Assembly: GCF_000382205.1 (NCBI RefSeq)
Contig: NZ_KB907786.1
Location: 372,001-436,000 of the forward strand
Length of the DNA: 64,000 nt
DNA from: Dyadobacter beijingensis DSM 21582
Lineage (GTDB): Bacteria > Bacteroidota > Bacteroidia > Cytophagales > Spirosomataceae
Direction of reading: 5' to 3'
Notes under the pieces: generated by a model
Database searches by the model: none
What the model was told of the DNA's origin: nothing
What the model saw: only the letters and a program-made list of their open reading frames with translations
Program-made: the position numbers and the translations under genes
Shown here: piece after piece, positions 17,157 to 26,376 of the stretch
Layout: each line of letters begins with the position of its first letter
Position numbering within the stretch: position 1 is the first letter of the stretch

Positions 17157-18983
17157 TTGAAGTCATTTCTAGAAAATCCTCATTTGTTTGAGTATTACAG
17201 CATTGTCGTCGCCCTGCTGTTGCTTTTTGGTACTACGTTTTTAATCAAAAAAATGCAGCCCTGGCGGCAATGGCTGGGAATCGGCCTCATTGCATTGCCC
17301 GTTGTCTATTTCTACGTCCTGCTCGACGCCCACGTCGTCAACATCCCTTACACCGACGATTTTAACCTGCTCGAAACCGTCCAGAAGCTGCGCAATGCGG
17401 GAGGCTTCGTGGAAATGCTGAAAGTACTTTTCGAACAGGTCAACCAGCACAGGTTCGCATTCGAGCGCATTGTGATGCTGATCATGTTCCTGCTCACGGG
17501 GACGGTCAATATCAAAACGCAGATCGTCATCGGTAACCTGTTCCTGCTGGGTATCGCCTGGCTGTTGTTTTTGGGGTTCAAAAAAGAGAAGATTTCGTGG
17601 TACCTCTTCATCCCGGTGCCCTACATTCTTTTTAACCTGATATACTTCGAAAACGCTTATTGGGGCATTGCCGCATTGCAGAATACACCCCTCATTTTTT
17701 TCGCTTTCCTGACGGCCCACGGCCTCGCGCGCCAGGACTCGAAGGGTTTGCAGATCGCATTGATCGCGGCATTGCTTACCACTTTCACGAGCGGAAGCGG
17801 AATGCTGGCATGGATGGTCGGGCTCGTGATACTGGCTTTTCAGAAGCGCATTAAAGAGGGGATCGGATGGCTTTTGTGCATGGCTACCGTGCTCGTTTTT
17901 TACTTCTTTTTCGATTACACATTCATTCCGTCCACCGGCGAAAAGGTCTGGAACCACCCCATTTTCAATACTTTATACGTGTTTGCATTCTGGGGTAATG
18001 CATTATTTATGGATGTCCGCCACCCGCTGGTGCCGGAATTTCACAAAGACCTCGTTGCGTGTGTGCTGCTGGGTGCATTTATCGCGCTGGTATTCGCCAT
18101 ATGGGCCATCCGCATGATCGTTTCGCACAAGCCCGGCTGGGCCGGATGGTTCCTGTGGGGCGCTCTGATGTTCGTCATGGGCACGGGCGCGATGTTCGTC
18201 ATCAGCCGGCCGATTCCGGATTACGTCATGTATGGCGGCACTGTATTTTCGCGGCGCTACATGATTTTCGGTGTGGTATTGCTCGCGACCTGCTACGTGT
18301 GCCTCGTGGTTTTGTTGAAGGATCAGGGTAAATGGAAGAATGCATTGGGATTGGCCGGCGTGGCCGCATTTGTCGTGCTGAATTTCGTGAGCTACTTCAT
18401 GTCGATCGTGCAGGTCCGCAAACTGCATGACGAGCTCGTGATCGACAGCTATTTCTGGAAAAATTACAAGACATTCCTCACGGTAGGGGAGCTCTTTACG
18501 GACATTCCTTTCTGGAACCACCCCACCCGCATGCGCGACCTCGTGATCGGCCTCGAGTCCGACGGGTTAACCGACTTTTACCATTATTACGATATGCCGG
18601 CGCAGGAAGAGCTTATTCAAAAAACCGGCTCCAAACGGCGCTTGTTCGCAGGGGCATTCGATGCACAGTTTCAATACCGCAATGGCGACTATAACCGCTA
18701 TATGAAGTATTTCAAATTTTCGGCGACCCCGGAGACGGAGCAGCGGGAAACGTTTTACTTTGTATTACAATCACCGCAGCGTAGCATTGTGCTTCCCGCG
18801 GTGCCGGTGCCGAACACGTTCGGTGATTTTTTGCGAAAAGCCACTTATTATAGCAACAACTACCAGTACGCGCTTTATAAACCGAAGCTTCCCGAAGGCA
18901 GATACCAAGCGTGGATCATGTCCCGCGGCAAATCGGGGCAATGGGAGTCGGAGGACACCGGAAAGCAAGTGCTGTTTTACTAA
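17157..18983 (+). CDS. Polytopic membrane protein, possible GT-C type glycosyltransferase
   Basis: 608 aa. About ten to twelve hydrophobic helices fill residues 15-420, followed by a soluble domain of about 185 residues (YDMPAQEE onward). An Asp pair in IPYTDDF (67-68) lies in the loop after the second helix, where GT-C enzymes keep their catalytic acidic residues; this is the only hint of function. The start must be TTG at 17157 because the frame has a stop at 17133-17135 and the next ATG lies inside, past the first helix. It sits 39 bp behind the lipoprotein gene. Confidence 0.7.
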   Translation: MKSFLENPHLFEYYSIVVALLLLFGTTFLIKKMQPWRQWLGIGLIALPVVYFYVLLDAHVVNIPYTDDFNLLETVQKLRNAGGFVEMLKVLFEQVNQHRFAFERIVMLIMFLLTGTVNIKTQIVIGNLFLLGIAWLLFLGFKKEKISWYLFIPVPYILFNLIYFENAYWGIAALQNTPLIFFAFLTAHGLARQDSKGLQIALIAALLTTFTSGSGMLAWMVGLVILAFQKRIKEGIGWLLCMATVLVFYFFFDYTFIPSTGEKVWNHPIFNTLYVFAFWGNALFMDVRHPLVPEFHKDLVACVLLGAFIALVFAIWAIRMIVSHKPGWAGWFLWGALMFVMGTGAMFVISRPIPDYVMYGGTVFSRRYMIFGVVLLATCYVCLVVLLKDQGKWKNALGLAGVAAFVVLNFVSYFMSIVQVRKLHDELVIDSYFWKNYKTFLTVGELFTDIPFWNHPTRMRDLVIGLESDGLTDFYHYYDMPAQEELIQKTGSKRRLFAGAFDAQFQYRNGDYNRYMKYFKFSATPETEQRETFYFVLQSPQRSIVLPAVPVPNTFGDFLRKATYYSNNYQYALYKPKLPEGRYQAWIMSRGKSGQWESEDTGKQVLFY

Positions 18984-19008
18984 GGCCTGAAACGGCCGAC
19001 CCTCGTTT

Positions 19009-19773
19009 ATGCAAATACTGACCTATAACCTGAACGGCATCCGCGCCGCATTGAAAAACGGCCTGCTGGAATGGCTCCAAACGACGCCCGCCGACATCCT
19101 TTGTTTCCAGGAAGTGAAAGCCACGCCCGACGTGGTCGATCTATCGGGCTTCAACACATTGGGTTACGAACTTGCCGGATGGCATGCGGCGGAGAAAAAG
19201 GGTTACAGCGGCGTGGCCATATTTTCCAAAACGAAGCCCGATCGCGTGATCGAGGGCTGCGGTATTCCGGCTTATGATTCGGAGGGCCGCGTACTCCGTG
19301 TAGATTTTGGCGACATTACCGTGCTCAACTGCTATTTTCCGTCGGGTACGAGCGGAGAAGTGCGCCAGGGTGTAAAGATGCGCTTTCTCGCCGATTTTTT
19401 GATTTGGGTAAATGAATTGAGAAAAGAACGCCCGAACCTGATCATCTGCGGCGACTATAATATCGCCCACACTGAAATCGACATCCACGACCCGGTAAGA
19501 AATCAGAAATCGTCCGGCTTCCTGCCCGAAGAGCGCGCCTGGATGACCGAATGGTTTGCAAACGGCTACACCGACGCATTCCGTTTCATGAACCCCACTC
19601 TCCGCCAATACTCCTGGTGGACCTACCGCGCCGGCGCCCGGGGCAATAACAAAGGCTGGCGTATCGACTACATTTCCGTCGCCGAATCTCTCAAATCCCG
19701 CATCACTGCCGCCCGGCAATACAACGACGCCATCCACTCGGACCACTGTCCGGTATGGTTAGAAATCGAGTAG
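19009..19773 (+). CDS. xth: Exodeoxyribonuclease III (AP endonuclease)
   Basis: 254 aa, EEP-fold nuclease for abasic-site repair. Order of motifs: YNLNGIRAAL (N-terminal), Glu35 in LCFQEVKA, GDYNIAHTEIDIHDP, WRIDYI and the C-terminal SDHCPVWLEIE with the catalytic Asp-His. The family's normal length and intact metal-binding residues make it a functional enzyme. It follows the membrane gene by 25 bp. Confidence 0.94.
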   Translation: MQILTYNLNGIRAALKNGLLEWLQTTPADILCFQEVKATPDVVDLSGFNTLGYELAGWHAAEKKGYSGVAIFSKTKPDRVIEGCGIPAYDSEGRVLRVDFGDITVLNCYFPSGTSGEVRQGVKMRFLADFLIWVNELRKERPNLIICGDYNIAHTEIDIHDPVRNQKSSGFLPEERAWMTEWFANGYTDAFRFMNPTLRQYSWWTYRAGARGNNKGWRIDYISVAESLKSRITAARQYNDAIHSDHCPVWLEIE

Positions 19774-19816
19774 GGAATTGGAACTTACCCGGTTTTCGAT
19801 AGCGGTGATATTTGTT

Positions 19817-19824
19817 TAAATTTG
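19817..19824 (+). promoter_or_regulatory. Candidate -7 box for the Uma2 gene
   Basis: TAAATTTG fits TAnnTTTG exactly, 24 bp before the ATG at 19849. About 20 bp upstream is a TTTTC stretch (19793-19797) close to the -33 TTTG element. Confidence 0.45.
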
Positions 19825-19848
19825 GTAGAAGCAAAAACTCAATGACCC

Positions 19849-20433
19849 ATGGATACCGAAATGTTGGTGACTTTTAGAACGGTTAGGCCGATGAGTGATG
19901 ACGAATTCTTTGAGTTCTGCCAAATCAATGACACACTAGAGTTCGAAAGGGACTCGCATGGAAATATTATTGTTATGTCACCGACAGGAACCTTTACAGG
20001 TAATTTTCATCCCCACATTTTGGCAGCATTGTACAATTGGAACGCAGAATCCGATCTAGGTGAAGTGTTCGATTCTGCGGCCGGCTTCACATTGCCAAAC
20101 AGTGCTGTAAGAGCTCCCGACATGGCCTGGATCGAAAAGGGGCGATGGGCAGAAATTGTAGCACGCAAAAAGAAAGATTGCTTTGTAGCAATATGTCCTG
20201 ATTTTGTCGTGGAAGTTCGTTCCGATTCAGACGGATTGAAATATGTCATTGATAAAATGAAGGAGTACATCAGGAACGGCACCAAGCTTGGGTGGCTGAT
20301 CGACCGACTTGAAAAGAATGTACGGATATTTCGTGCTGATGGGTCGGTGGACGTTGTGGCTATTACCACGGTCCTTTCCGGGGAGGGTGTATTACCCGGT
20401 TTTTCTCTTGATTTGAGCAGGTGGGTTGCTTAG
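19849..20433 (+). CDS. Uma2 family (DUF820) putative endonuclease
   Basis: 194 aa of the PD-(D/E)XK-fold Uma2 family. The expected residues are seen in AVRAPDMAWI and PDFVVEVRS, followed by a KMKEYIRNGTKLGWLID helix-strand. Such genes are abundant in Cyanobacteria and scattered in Bacteroidota; their substrates are unknown. AT content appears higher than in the neighbouring genes and it has its own promoter-like box, which is compatible with a later acquisition. Confidence 0.88.
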   Translation: MDTEMLVTFRTVRPMSDDEFFEFCQINDTLEFERDSHGNIIVMSPTGTFTGNFHPHILAALYNWNAESDLGEVFDSAAGFTLPNSAVRAPDMAWIEKGRWAEIVARKKKDCFVAICPDFVVEVRSDSDGLKYVIDKMKEYIRNGTKLGWLIDRLEKNVRIFRADGSVDVVAITTVLSGEGVLPGFSLDLSRWVA

Positions 20434-20461
20434 ATGCCTGCTCTTACTAACATTCTCTGCC

Positions 20462-21067
20462 TTGTTCCAATACTACCTCATCTACAAACCCTTCGGCATG
20501 CTCTCGCAATTCTCGCGCGAGGGGGATCATCAGACGCTGGCCGATCTGGATTTTACATTTGCCAAAGACATTTACCCCGTCGGGCGGCTCGATGCCGACA
20601 GCGAGGGGCTTTTGCTGCTGACGAACGATAATTTTCTGAAAACAAAATTGCTCGAACCGCGTAACCGGCATACGCGTACTTATTACGTGCAGGTAGAAGG
20701 CGAGGCGACGGACGAAGCTTGCCGGCAGCTTTCCGCCGGGGTCAACATTTCGATTAATGGGAAACAATACAGAACGCTCCCTGCGCAGATCGCGAAAATC
20801 GATGAACCGGAGCTCCCGGAGCGCAATCCGCCCATCCGGTTCCGGAAGAATATACCTACTTCGTGGCTGGCGGTTACATTGCATGAAGGCAAGAACAGGC
20901 AGGTGCGCAGGATGACGGCGGCGGTCGGTTTCCCGACCTTGCGGCTCGTGCGGTGGGCTATCGGAAAAATTTCATTAGCCCGGAAAGAAAATAATTTTCC
21001 TAACCCGGGGGACGTATGGGAAGTTACGCCAAAAGAGGCCAAACTTTTTTATGAAAGAACCTTTTAG
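20462..21067 (+). CDS. rRNA pseudouridine synthase, RsuA/RluE type
   Basis: 201 aa from a TTG at 20462. It opens YYLIYKPFGMLSQFS as in the RluE group and has the catalytic Asp44 in GRLDADSEGL, then TRTYYVQVEG and GKNRQVRRM. Family knowledge predicts isomerisation of one uridine in 23S rRNA (position as in E. coli RluE likely but unproven). No ATG exists before the conserved core; the TTG at 20462 gives the normal N-terminus and avoids overlap with the Uma2 gene. Confidence 0.88.
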   Translation: MFQYYLIYKPFGMLSQFSREGDHQTLADLDFTFAKDIYPVGRLDADSEGLLLLTNDNFLKTKLLEPRNRHTRTYYVQVEGEATDEACRQLSAGVNISINGKQYRTLPAQIAKIDEPELPERNPPIRFRKNIPTSWLAVTLHEGKNRQVRRMTAAVGFPTLRLVRWAIGKISLARKENNFPNPGDVWEVTPKEAKLFYERTF

Positions 21068-21156
21068 CGAGGGGATAAAACATTTGCCCCGACTTGCCAA
21101 ACCGGGGAGAAGGCTTAATTTTGTACAAATCCTTGTTCTTTAAATTAGGCTGATAA

Positions 21157-23751
21157 TTGGCAAAGGCACACAAAGAAACTCCGCTTAATAAACAATACAA
21201 TCAGATCAAAGCCAAGTACCCGGGCGCATTGCTGCTTTTCAGGGTTGGTGACTTTTATGAGACTTTCGGAGAGGATGCGGTAAGGGCTTCCAAAATCCTG
21301 GGCATCGTGCTGACGCGCCGCAACAATGGCGGGGCGCACGAGGAACTGGCCGGGTTTCCACATCATTCGCTGGATAATTACCTGCCCAAGCTCGTACGTG
21401 CCGGCGAGCGCGTGGCCATTTGCGACCAGCTCGAAGACCCCGCCGCAGCCAAGGGTATCGTCAAACGCGGCGTGACCGAACTGGTGACGCCCGGCGTGTC
21501 GTTTAACGACAATGTGCTCGATATCCGCAAAAACAACTACCTGGCGGCCGTGCACGTAGGCAACGACGGGCTGTACGGGATTTCATTCCTGGATATTTCT
21601 ACGGGCGAGTTCATGGCCTCACAGGGCAATGCCGCCTATATCGATAAAATGTTGCAGGGCTTCGGCCCCGCGGAGGTGCTTTACTGCAAGAAGCACAAGC
21701 AGGAATTCAACGACCTCTTCGGAGGCAAATACCACACTTTTCATCTGGAAGATTGGTGCTTCGGCTACGACTACGGCTACGAGCAGCTCACCGGCCATTT
21801 CCAGACCACCACACTCAAAGGCTACGGCATCGAGGCATTGCCCCTGGGCATCATCGCCGCCGGCGTGATCCTGCATTACCTGCGCGAGACCGAGCATAAG
21901 GAGGTGGCGCACATCAGCCGCATCACGCGCCTGGAAGAGGAGAAATATGTGTGGCTCGACCGCTTTACCGTCAGAAATCTCGAACTCGTATACCCGCAGC
22001 AGGAAGGCGGCGTGCCGCTGATCGACATCCTGGATCATACTGTTACGCCCATGGGCGCCAGGCAGCTGCGCAAATGGATGGTGCTGCCGCTCAAAGACAA
22101 GGCGCCCATTCAGGAGCGCCTCGATACAGTGGAGTTCTTTCTGAAACAGGAGGATCTGCACGAGTCGCTGGTACAGTATTTCAAACAGATCGGCGATTTG
22201 GAACGCTTGATTTCCAAGGTAGCCGTGCGGCGGATCAGCCCGCGGGAACTGGTGCAGCTTAAAAAGTCGCTCAACCCGATTAAAGGCGTAAAAGCACTGC
22301 TGACGGGCGACATTCTGGGCAAATACGCCTCCCAGCTGGACGTGTGCGAAGAGTTGATCGAAAGAATCGAACGTGAGCTGCGCGACGATGCCCCGGTACT
22401 CTCTAACCAGGGCCGGATGATCAAGAGCGGGGTCGATAGCGAACTCGACGAGCTGCATGCGATTTCCTACGAAGGCAAGGATTACCTGATCAAACTTCAA
22501 AACCGGGAAATCGAGCGGACGGGCATTGGTTCACTCAAAATCGCCTATAACAAAGTATTCGGCTACTACCTCGAAGTCACCCACGCGCATCAGAACAAGG
22601 TACCTGCCGACTGGATTCGCAAGCAGACGCTCGTGAATGCGGAACGATATATTACCCCGGAACTCAAAGAGTACGAGGAAAAAATCATGAATGCCGAAGA
22701 CCGCATCGCAACCATCGAATTCCGGATTTTTACGGAGCTGGTGCAGAAGGCGGCCGAATTCGTGGCTTGCATCCAGCAGAATGCATTGGTGATATCGGCA
22801 TTGGACGTGCTGAGCTCTTTTGCACTGGCCGCCCGGAAGAATAAGTATTCCAAACCCGTCATCAGCGACGGGAATGAGCTGGATATCAAGGACGGCCGCC
22901 ACCCGGTCATCGAGCAGCAGCTGCCTGTCGGCGAAAGCTACGTCCCCAACGACGTGTACCTCGACGATTCCAGCCAGCAGATCATCATCATCACCGGCCC
23001 GAACATGGCCGGTAAATCGGCGTTACTGCGGCAAACGGCATTGATCGTGCTCATGGCGCAAATGGGCTCGTTCGTACCTGCGAAAGCGGCCACGTTAGGC
23101 ATTGTCGACAAGGTATTCACGAGGGTAGGAGCGAGCGACAACCTCAGCCGCGGAGAAAGTACATTCATGGTCGAGATGACGGAAACGGCCAGTATCCTGA
23201 ACAACCTCAGCAGCAAGAGCCTCGTGTTGATGGACGAAATCGGCCGTGGAACGAGTACTTATGACGGTGTTTCCATTGCCTGGGCTATTACCGAATACCT
23301 GCACAACCAGTCGAATTGCCGGGCGAAAACGCTTTTTGCCACGCATTATCATGAGCTCAACCAGCTTGCCGAGGATTTTCCGCGCATCAAAAACTTCAAC
23401 GTGGCCGTAAAGGAGGTAGATAACAAGGTCGTTTTCCTCCGTAAACTGAAACCGGGAGGCAGTGCGCACAGCTTCGGTATCCACGTGGCGCAGATCGCCG
23501 GTATGCCACAGCCGATCGTGCTGCGCGCGAGCGAGATCATGCAGCACCTGGAAAAAGACCATGTGGCGCACGATCATAAAAAACGCGTGAAGGAAATTCC
23601 GAAAAACAACTTCCAGCTCAGCATTTTCGAACCGGCCGATCCGAAACTGGAAGAGCTCAAAGAAAAGCTTGCGCTCGTGGACGTGAATACATTGTCGCCG
23701 ATCGAGGCATTGTTAAAACTGAACGAGTTTCAGAAACTGATCAAGAAATAA
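21157..23751 (+). CDS. mutS: DNA mismatch repair protein MutS
   Basis: 864 aa. The mismatch-reading domain has the Phe-x-Glu motif (F33-Y34-E35 in GDFYETF). The C-terminal ATPase has Walker A at 614-621 (GPNMAGKS), LSRGESTFMVEM and LVLMDEIGRGTSTYDG. Near the C-terminus QLSIF (820-824) resembles a beta-clamp binding motif. A TAA lies directly before the TTG at 21157 and no ATG occurs before residue about 150, so the TTG start is forced by the sequence. Confidence 0.97.
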   Translation: MAKAHKETPLNKQYNQIKAKYPGALLLFRVGDFYETFGEDAVRASKILGIVLTRRNNGGAHEELAGFPHHSLDNYLPKLVRAGERVAICDQLEDPAAAKGIVKRGVTELVTPGVSFNDNVLDIRKNNYLAAVHVGNDGLYGISFLDISTGEFMASQGNAAYIDKMLQGFGPAEVLYCKKHKQEFNDLFGGKYHTFHLEDWCFGYDYGYEQLTGHFQTTTLKGYGIEALPLGIIAAGVILHYLRETEHKEVAHISRITRLEEEKYVWLDRFTVRNLELVYPQQEGGVPLIDILDHTVTPMGARQLRKWMVLPLKDKAPIQERLDTVEFFLKQEDLHESLVQYFKQIGDLERLISKVAVRRISPRELVQLKKSLNPIKGVKALLTGDILGKYASQLDVCEELIERIERELRDDAPVLSNQGRMIKSGVDSELDELHAISYEGKDYLIKLQNREIERTGIGSLKIAYNKVFGYYLEVTHAHQNKVPADWIRKQTLVNAERYITPELKEYEEKIMNAEDRIATIEFRIFTELVQKAAEFVACIQQNALVISALDVLSSFALAARKNKYSKPVISDGNELDIKDGRHPVIEQQLPVGESYVPNDVYLDDSSQQIIIITGPNMAGKSALLRQTALIVLMAQMGSFVPAKAATLGIVDKVFTRVGASDNLSRGESTFMVEMTETASILNNLSSKSLVLMDEIGRGTSTYDGVSIAWAITEYLHNQSNCRAKTLFATHYHELNQLAEDFPRIKNFNVAVKEVDNKVVFLRKLKPGGSAHSFGIHVAQIAGMPQPIVLRASEIMQHLEKDHVAHDHKKRVKEIPKNNFQLSIFEPADPKLEELKEKLALVDVNTLSPIEALLKLNEFQKLIKK

Positions 23752-23808
23752 TACCATTTTTAACTTTTAATACCAATACAAAATCTCCTATAACCGATAA
23801 CCTAGTTT

Positions 23809-24999
23809 ATGAAAAACTCGACCCGTTTTCAGTTGATGGCCATGATGTTCCTGCTCTATTTTGTATGGGGCTCGTGGTATGGGCAAATGAGCAAGTATAT
23901 GTTTACCGAACTGGGTGCGACGGGCGTCCAGGTGGGAAATGCCTACGCGGCGTTCTCCATTGCGATGATCATCGCGCCATTTTTTGTCGGAATGATCGCC
24001 GACCGCTATTTCGCCGCGCAGAAAGTGTTGGGCATATTAAGTCTCGCCGGCGCCGGCATTCTCTATGTCTTGTCGGAAGTGAAAGACCCCGACACGTTTT
24101 TCTGGGTGATATTGGCCTACTGTATCACATTTGCGCCTGCGATGTCGCTTACCACGTCGATCGCCATGCAGCAGGTTACCAACTCTGAAAAAGACTTCCC
24201 GGGCATCCGCGTGATGGGAACTGTCGCCTGGATCGCGGTAACGAACATTATCGGCTACTACGAGATAGGTGGTACGGCGTTGATCTTCAAAATCTCGATG
24301 TTCACGGCAGCGTTTTTGGGCGTTTACTCCTTCTTCTTGCCCAATACCCCACCAAAACCAAGCTCCCACACCTCTTTCTCGGACATTCTGGGTCTGGATG
24401 CGTTCAAATTGTTTAAAGACCGCTCCTTCGCCATCTTCTTCATTTCTTCCCTGCTGATCTGTATCCCGCTGTCGTTCTACTATGCGATGGCCAACCCGTC
24501 GCTGACCGACTCGGGTATGACGAACGTAGAAAACAAAATGTCGCTCGGTCAGGCTTCCGAAGTTGTTTTCATGCTGCTTATACCATTTGCATTCGCGCGT
24601 TTCGGGGTTAAGTGGATGCTGGTAGTCGGCCTGATCGCCTGGATCGTCCGTTTCGTCGGTTTCGGCTACGGCGACGCCTCCAGCGAATGGCTCCTTTACC
24701 TGGCGATCGTCCTGCACGGTGTTTGCTACGACTTCTTCTTCGTAACCGGCCAGATCTACACCGACAGCAAAGCCGGCGAGCAATACCGCTCATCTGCCCA
24801 GGGATTGATCTCCATCGCCACCTACGGGATCGGTATGGGTATCGGTTCGTGGATTTCGGGTGTAGTAGCTGATATGTACACCGTCGACAATGTGAAGAAC
24901 TGGACGAGCATCTGGATGGTGCCGGCCGGCATTGCCGCCGTGGTACTCGTGCTTTTCGTGTTGTTCTTCCGGGATAACAAGGTTAAAGCCACCGCATGA
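23809..24999 (+). CDS. Nucleoside:H+ symporter-type MFS permease
   Basis: 396 aa with about 12 membrane helices, of the nucleoside:proton symporter branch (NupG/XapB-like) of the major facilitator superfamily. Supporting segments are LYFVWGSWYGQMSKYM, FVGMIADRYFAAQKVL and the C-terminal DFFFVTGQIYTDSKAGEQYR. It should import nucleosides across the inner membrane. Its stop overlaps the next start by 4 bp (ATGA), implying coupled translation with the DUF486 protein. Confidence 0.88.
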   Translation: MKNSTRFQLMAMMFLLYFVWGSWYGQMSKYMFTELGATGVQVGNAYAAFSIAMIIAPFFVGMIADRYFAAQKVLGILSLAGAGILYVLSEVKDPDTFFWVILAYCITFAPAMSLTTSIAMQQVTNSEKDFPGIRVMGTVAWIAVTNIIGYYEIGGTALIFKISMFTAAFLGVYSFFLPNTPPKPSSHTSFSDILGLDAFKLFKDRSFAIFFISSLLICIPLSFYYAMANPSLTDSGMTNVENKMSLGQASEVVFMLLIPFAFARFGVKWMLVVGLIAWIVRFVGFGYGDASSEWLLYLAIVLHGVCYDFFFVTGQIYTDSKAGEQYRSSAQGLISIATYGIGMGIGSWISGVVADMYTVDNVKNWTSIWMVPAGIAAVVLVLFVLFFRDNKVKATA

Positions 25000-25364
25000 A
25001 ATCCTTCATAACCATCGGCCTTCTGATTTTGTCCAACGCCTTCATGACGATGGCGTGGTACGGGCATTTGAAATTCAAGGAGCTGGGCTGGTTTAGCAAA
25101 CTGGGGCTGTTCTCCGTTATTCTCATTAGTTGGGGAATAGCCCTGTTTGAATATTGTTTCCAGGTGCCGGCCAACCGCATCGGCTTCAAGGAAAACGGCG
25201 GGCCATTCTCGCTCGTCGAGCTGAAAGTGATCCAGGAGGTGATTACCCTCGTCATTTTCACGGTTTTTACGTTGGTTTTTTTCAAAACGGAAACGTTCCG
25301 CTGGAACCATCTCGTCGGGTTCGTCTTCCTTGTCCTGGCGGTTTACTTCATATTCAGGAAATAA
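24996..25364 (+). CDS. DUF486 (DMT-like) membrane protein
   Basis: 122 aa with four membrane helices: a compact DUF486 protein (MTMAWYGHLKF, SWGIALFEYCFQVPANRIG, GPFSLVELKVIQEVITL). The family is related to small drug/metabolite transporters; no substrate is known. It overlaps the nucleoside permease gene by 4 bp, so joint production is likely. The operon ends at the terminator at 25363-25401. Confidence 0.88.
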   Translation: MKSFITIGLLILSNAFMTMAWYGHLKFKELGWFSKLGLFSVILISWGIALFEYCFQVPANRIGFKENGGPFSLVELKVIQEVITLVIFTVFTLVFFKTETFRWNHLVGFVFLVLAVYFIFRK

Positions 25365-25401
25365 AAAAAGCCTGCAAGCGATGAAACTTGCAGGCTTTTT
25401 T
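25363..25401. terminator. Bidirectional intrinsic terminator
   Basis: Arms 25363-25378 (A-run plus GCCTGCAAG) and 25387-25401 pair with an 8-nt loop and T-runs on both strands. It overlaps the DUF486 stop and faces the convergent RRM gene. Confidence 0.9.
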
Positions 25402-25409
25402 GTGAAATA

Positions 25410-26159
25410 TCAATACCAATCGTCGTCGTCCTCGTTGATGCGGCGGCTGTAATCTTTCGATCCGCCCCCGCCTTTTTTGCTGCTGTAACGGTCTTCGAAT
25501 TTGGGCTTGCCACCTTGCTGGTGACGGTTATGGTCGTTATGGCCACGGTCGTGGTGGCCTTTGTCGCGCTGTTTATCCGGTTGCCGGAAGCCTGCTCCGC
25601 CTGCACTACCTCCGCCTGCAAAACCACGGTCGGTGAAACTGCGGTCCGGAGGGGTTGGTTTGCTGGGGGCATCGTCGTCGTCGTCCTGATCGTCGTCTGC
25701 CGACGCCGGTCGGATGTAACCTCTTCCGGTATTTCTATCATCGGTCGGGTATGGCCTGCCGCTGCCTGGTGCGGTGTTTCCGGCAGGTCTTGGCGGACGA
25801 TTGTAGCCGCCTTCGCGATTGTAGCCACCTTCGCGGTTGTAACCACCCTCCCGATTGTAGCCCCCTTCGCGGCCGCGATTGTCAGGTCGGGTACCACCTC
25901 CTCCTTCGCCTCTGGGTTCTCTCTTTTGGGATTCATTCACAACGAGTGGCCTGCCATACATATCTGCCCCATTCAATGCGTTAATGGCGGCCCTGGCCTC
26001 CACTTCATCGGGCATTTCTACAAACCCGAAACCTTTGCTTTGACGCGTGATCTTGTCAATGATAATTTTCGCCGAGCTCACTTTGCCATACTTTTCGAAA
26101 GCTTCACGCAGCTCGCTTTCCCTTAACTTAAAGGAAAGACTCCCAACAAAAATGTCCAT
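25410..26159 (-). CDS. RRM RNA-binding protein with Gly/Tyr/Arg repeat tail
   Basis: 249 aa. Residues 1-75 form one RNA recognition motif with RNP2 IFVGSL (3-8) and RNP1 KGFGFVEM (42-49), as in bacterial cold-inducible RNA-binding proteins. Residues 85-249 are low complexity: four GGYNRE units (99-121), then Pro-, Asp- (DDDQDDDDD) and Gly-rich stretches. Single-RRM proteins bind RNA and often act as cold or stress chaperones; the tail is of the type that mediates RNA contact or condensation, which is inference here. The upstream region is AT-rich with paired repeats (26255-26331). Confidence 0.92.
   Translation of the reverse strand: MDIFVGSLSFKLRESELREAFEKYGKVSSAKIIIDKITRQSKGFGFVEMPDEVEARAAINALNGADMYGRPLVVNESQKREPRGEGGGGTRPDNRGREGGYNREGGYNREGGYNREGGYNRPPRPAGNTAPGSGRPYPTDDRNTGRGYIRPASADDDQDDDDDAPSKPTPPDRSFTDRGFAGGGSAGGAGFRQPDKQRDKGHHDRGHNDHNRHQQGGKPKFEDRYSSKKGGGGSKDYSRRINEDDDDWY
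25801..25872 (-). repeat. Four tandem 18-bp units inside the RRM gene
   Basis: Units start at 25801, 25819, 25837 and 25855, each encoding the six residues of GGYNRE. They differ at a few bases, mainly wobble sites, so the repeat is under protein-level selection or recently expanded. Unit number is a natural point of strain variation. Confidence 0.85.
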
Positions 26160-26254
26160 GAAACGCCTTGTTTATTAAATTGATTTAGATGTTATAAATA
26201 TATTTATTTTAATCGATACGCCGCGAAACTTGTGCGCGCCGCCGGGTGCTGTTC

Positions 26255-26331
26255 ATCTTCATATCAAGAGCTAAACCCGGCTTATTTACTTTTCCCGACC
26301 TTGATTTTCTGATCTTTATATCAAAGCTAAA
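26255..26331. repeat. Two imperfect 20-bp direct repeats, each with a small dyad
   Basis: Copies at 26255-26275 and 26312-26331 share ATCTTnATATCAAnAGCTAAA-like sequence 57 bp apart. Each holds a short inverted pair (TCTT/AAGA in the first, CTTT/AAAG in the second), so the dyad is kept although the bases differ. They lie between the RES toxin stop and the RRM start on an AT-rich 217-bp gap. Confidence 0.5.
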
Positions 26332-26376
26332 TAAAATTGCCCAATCTGATCCAACAGGGCATTTTTTAATTTTTTT

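Noticed and set aside
25801..25872. CRISPR-like repeat
   Set aside because: The 18-bp units are contiguous, have no spacers and encode protein repeats.
26339..26360. TGCCC/GGGCA stem followed by Ts, as a terminator for the toxin gene
   Set aside because: Only 5 bp of stem and a long loop; not listed as a feature.
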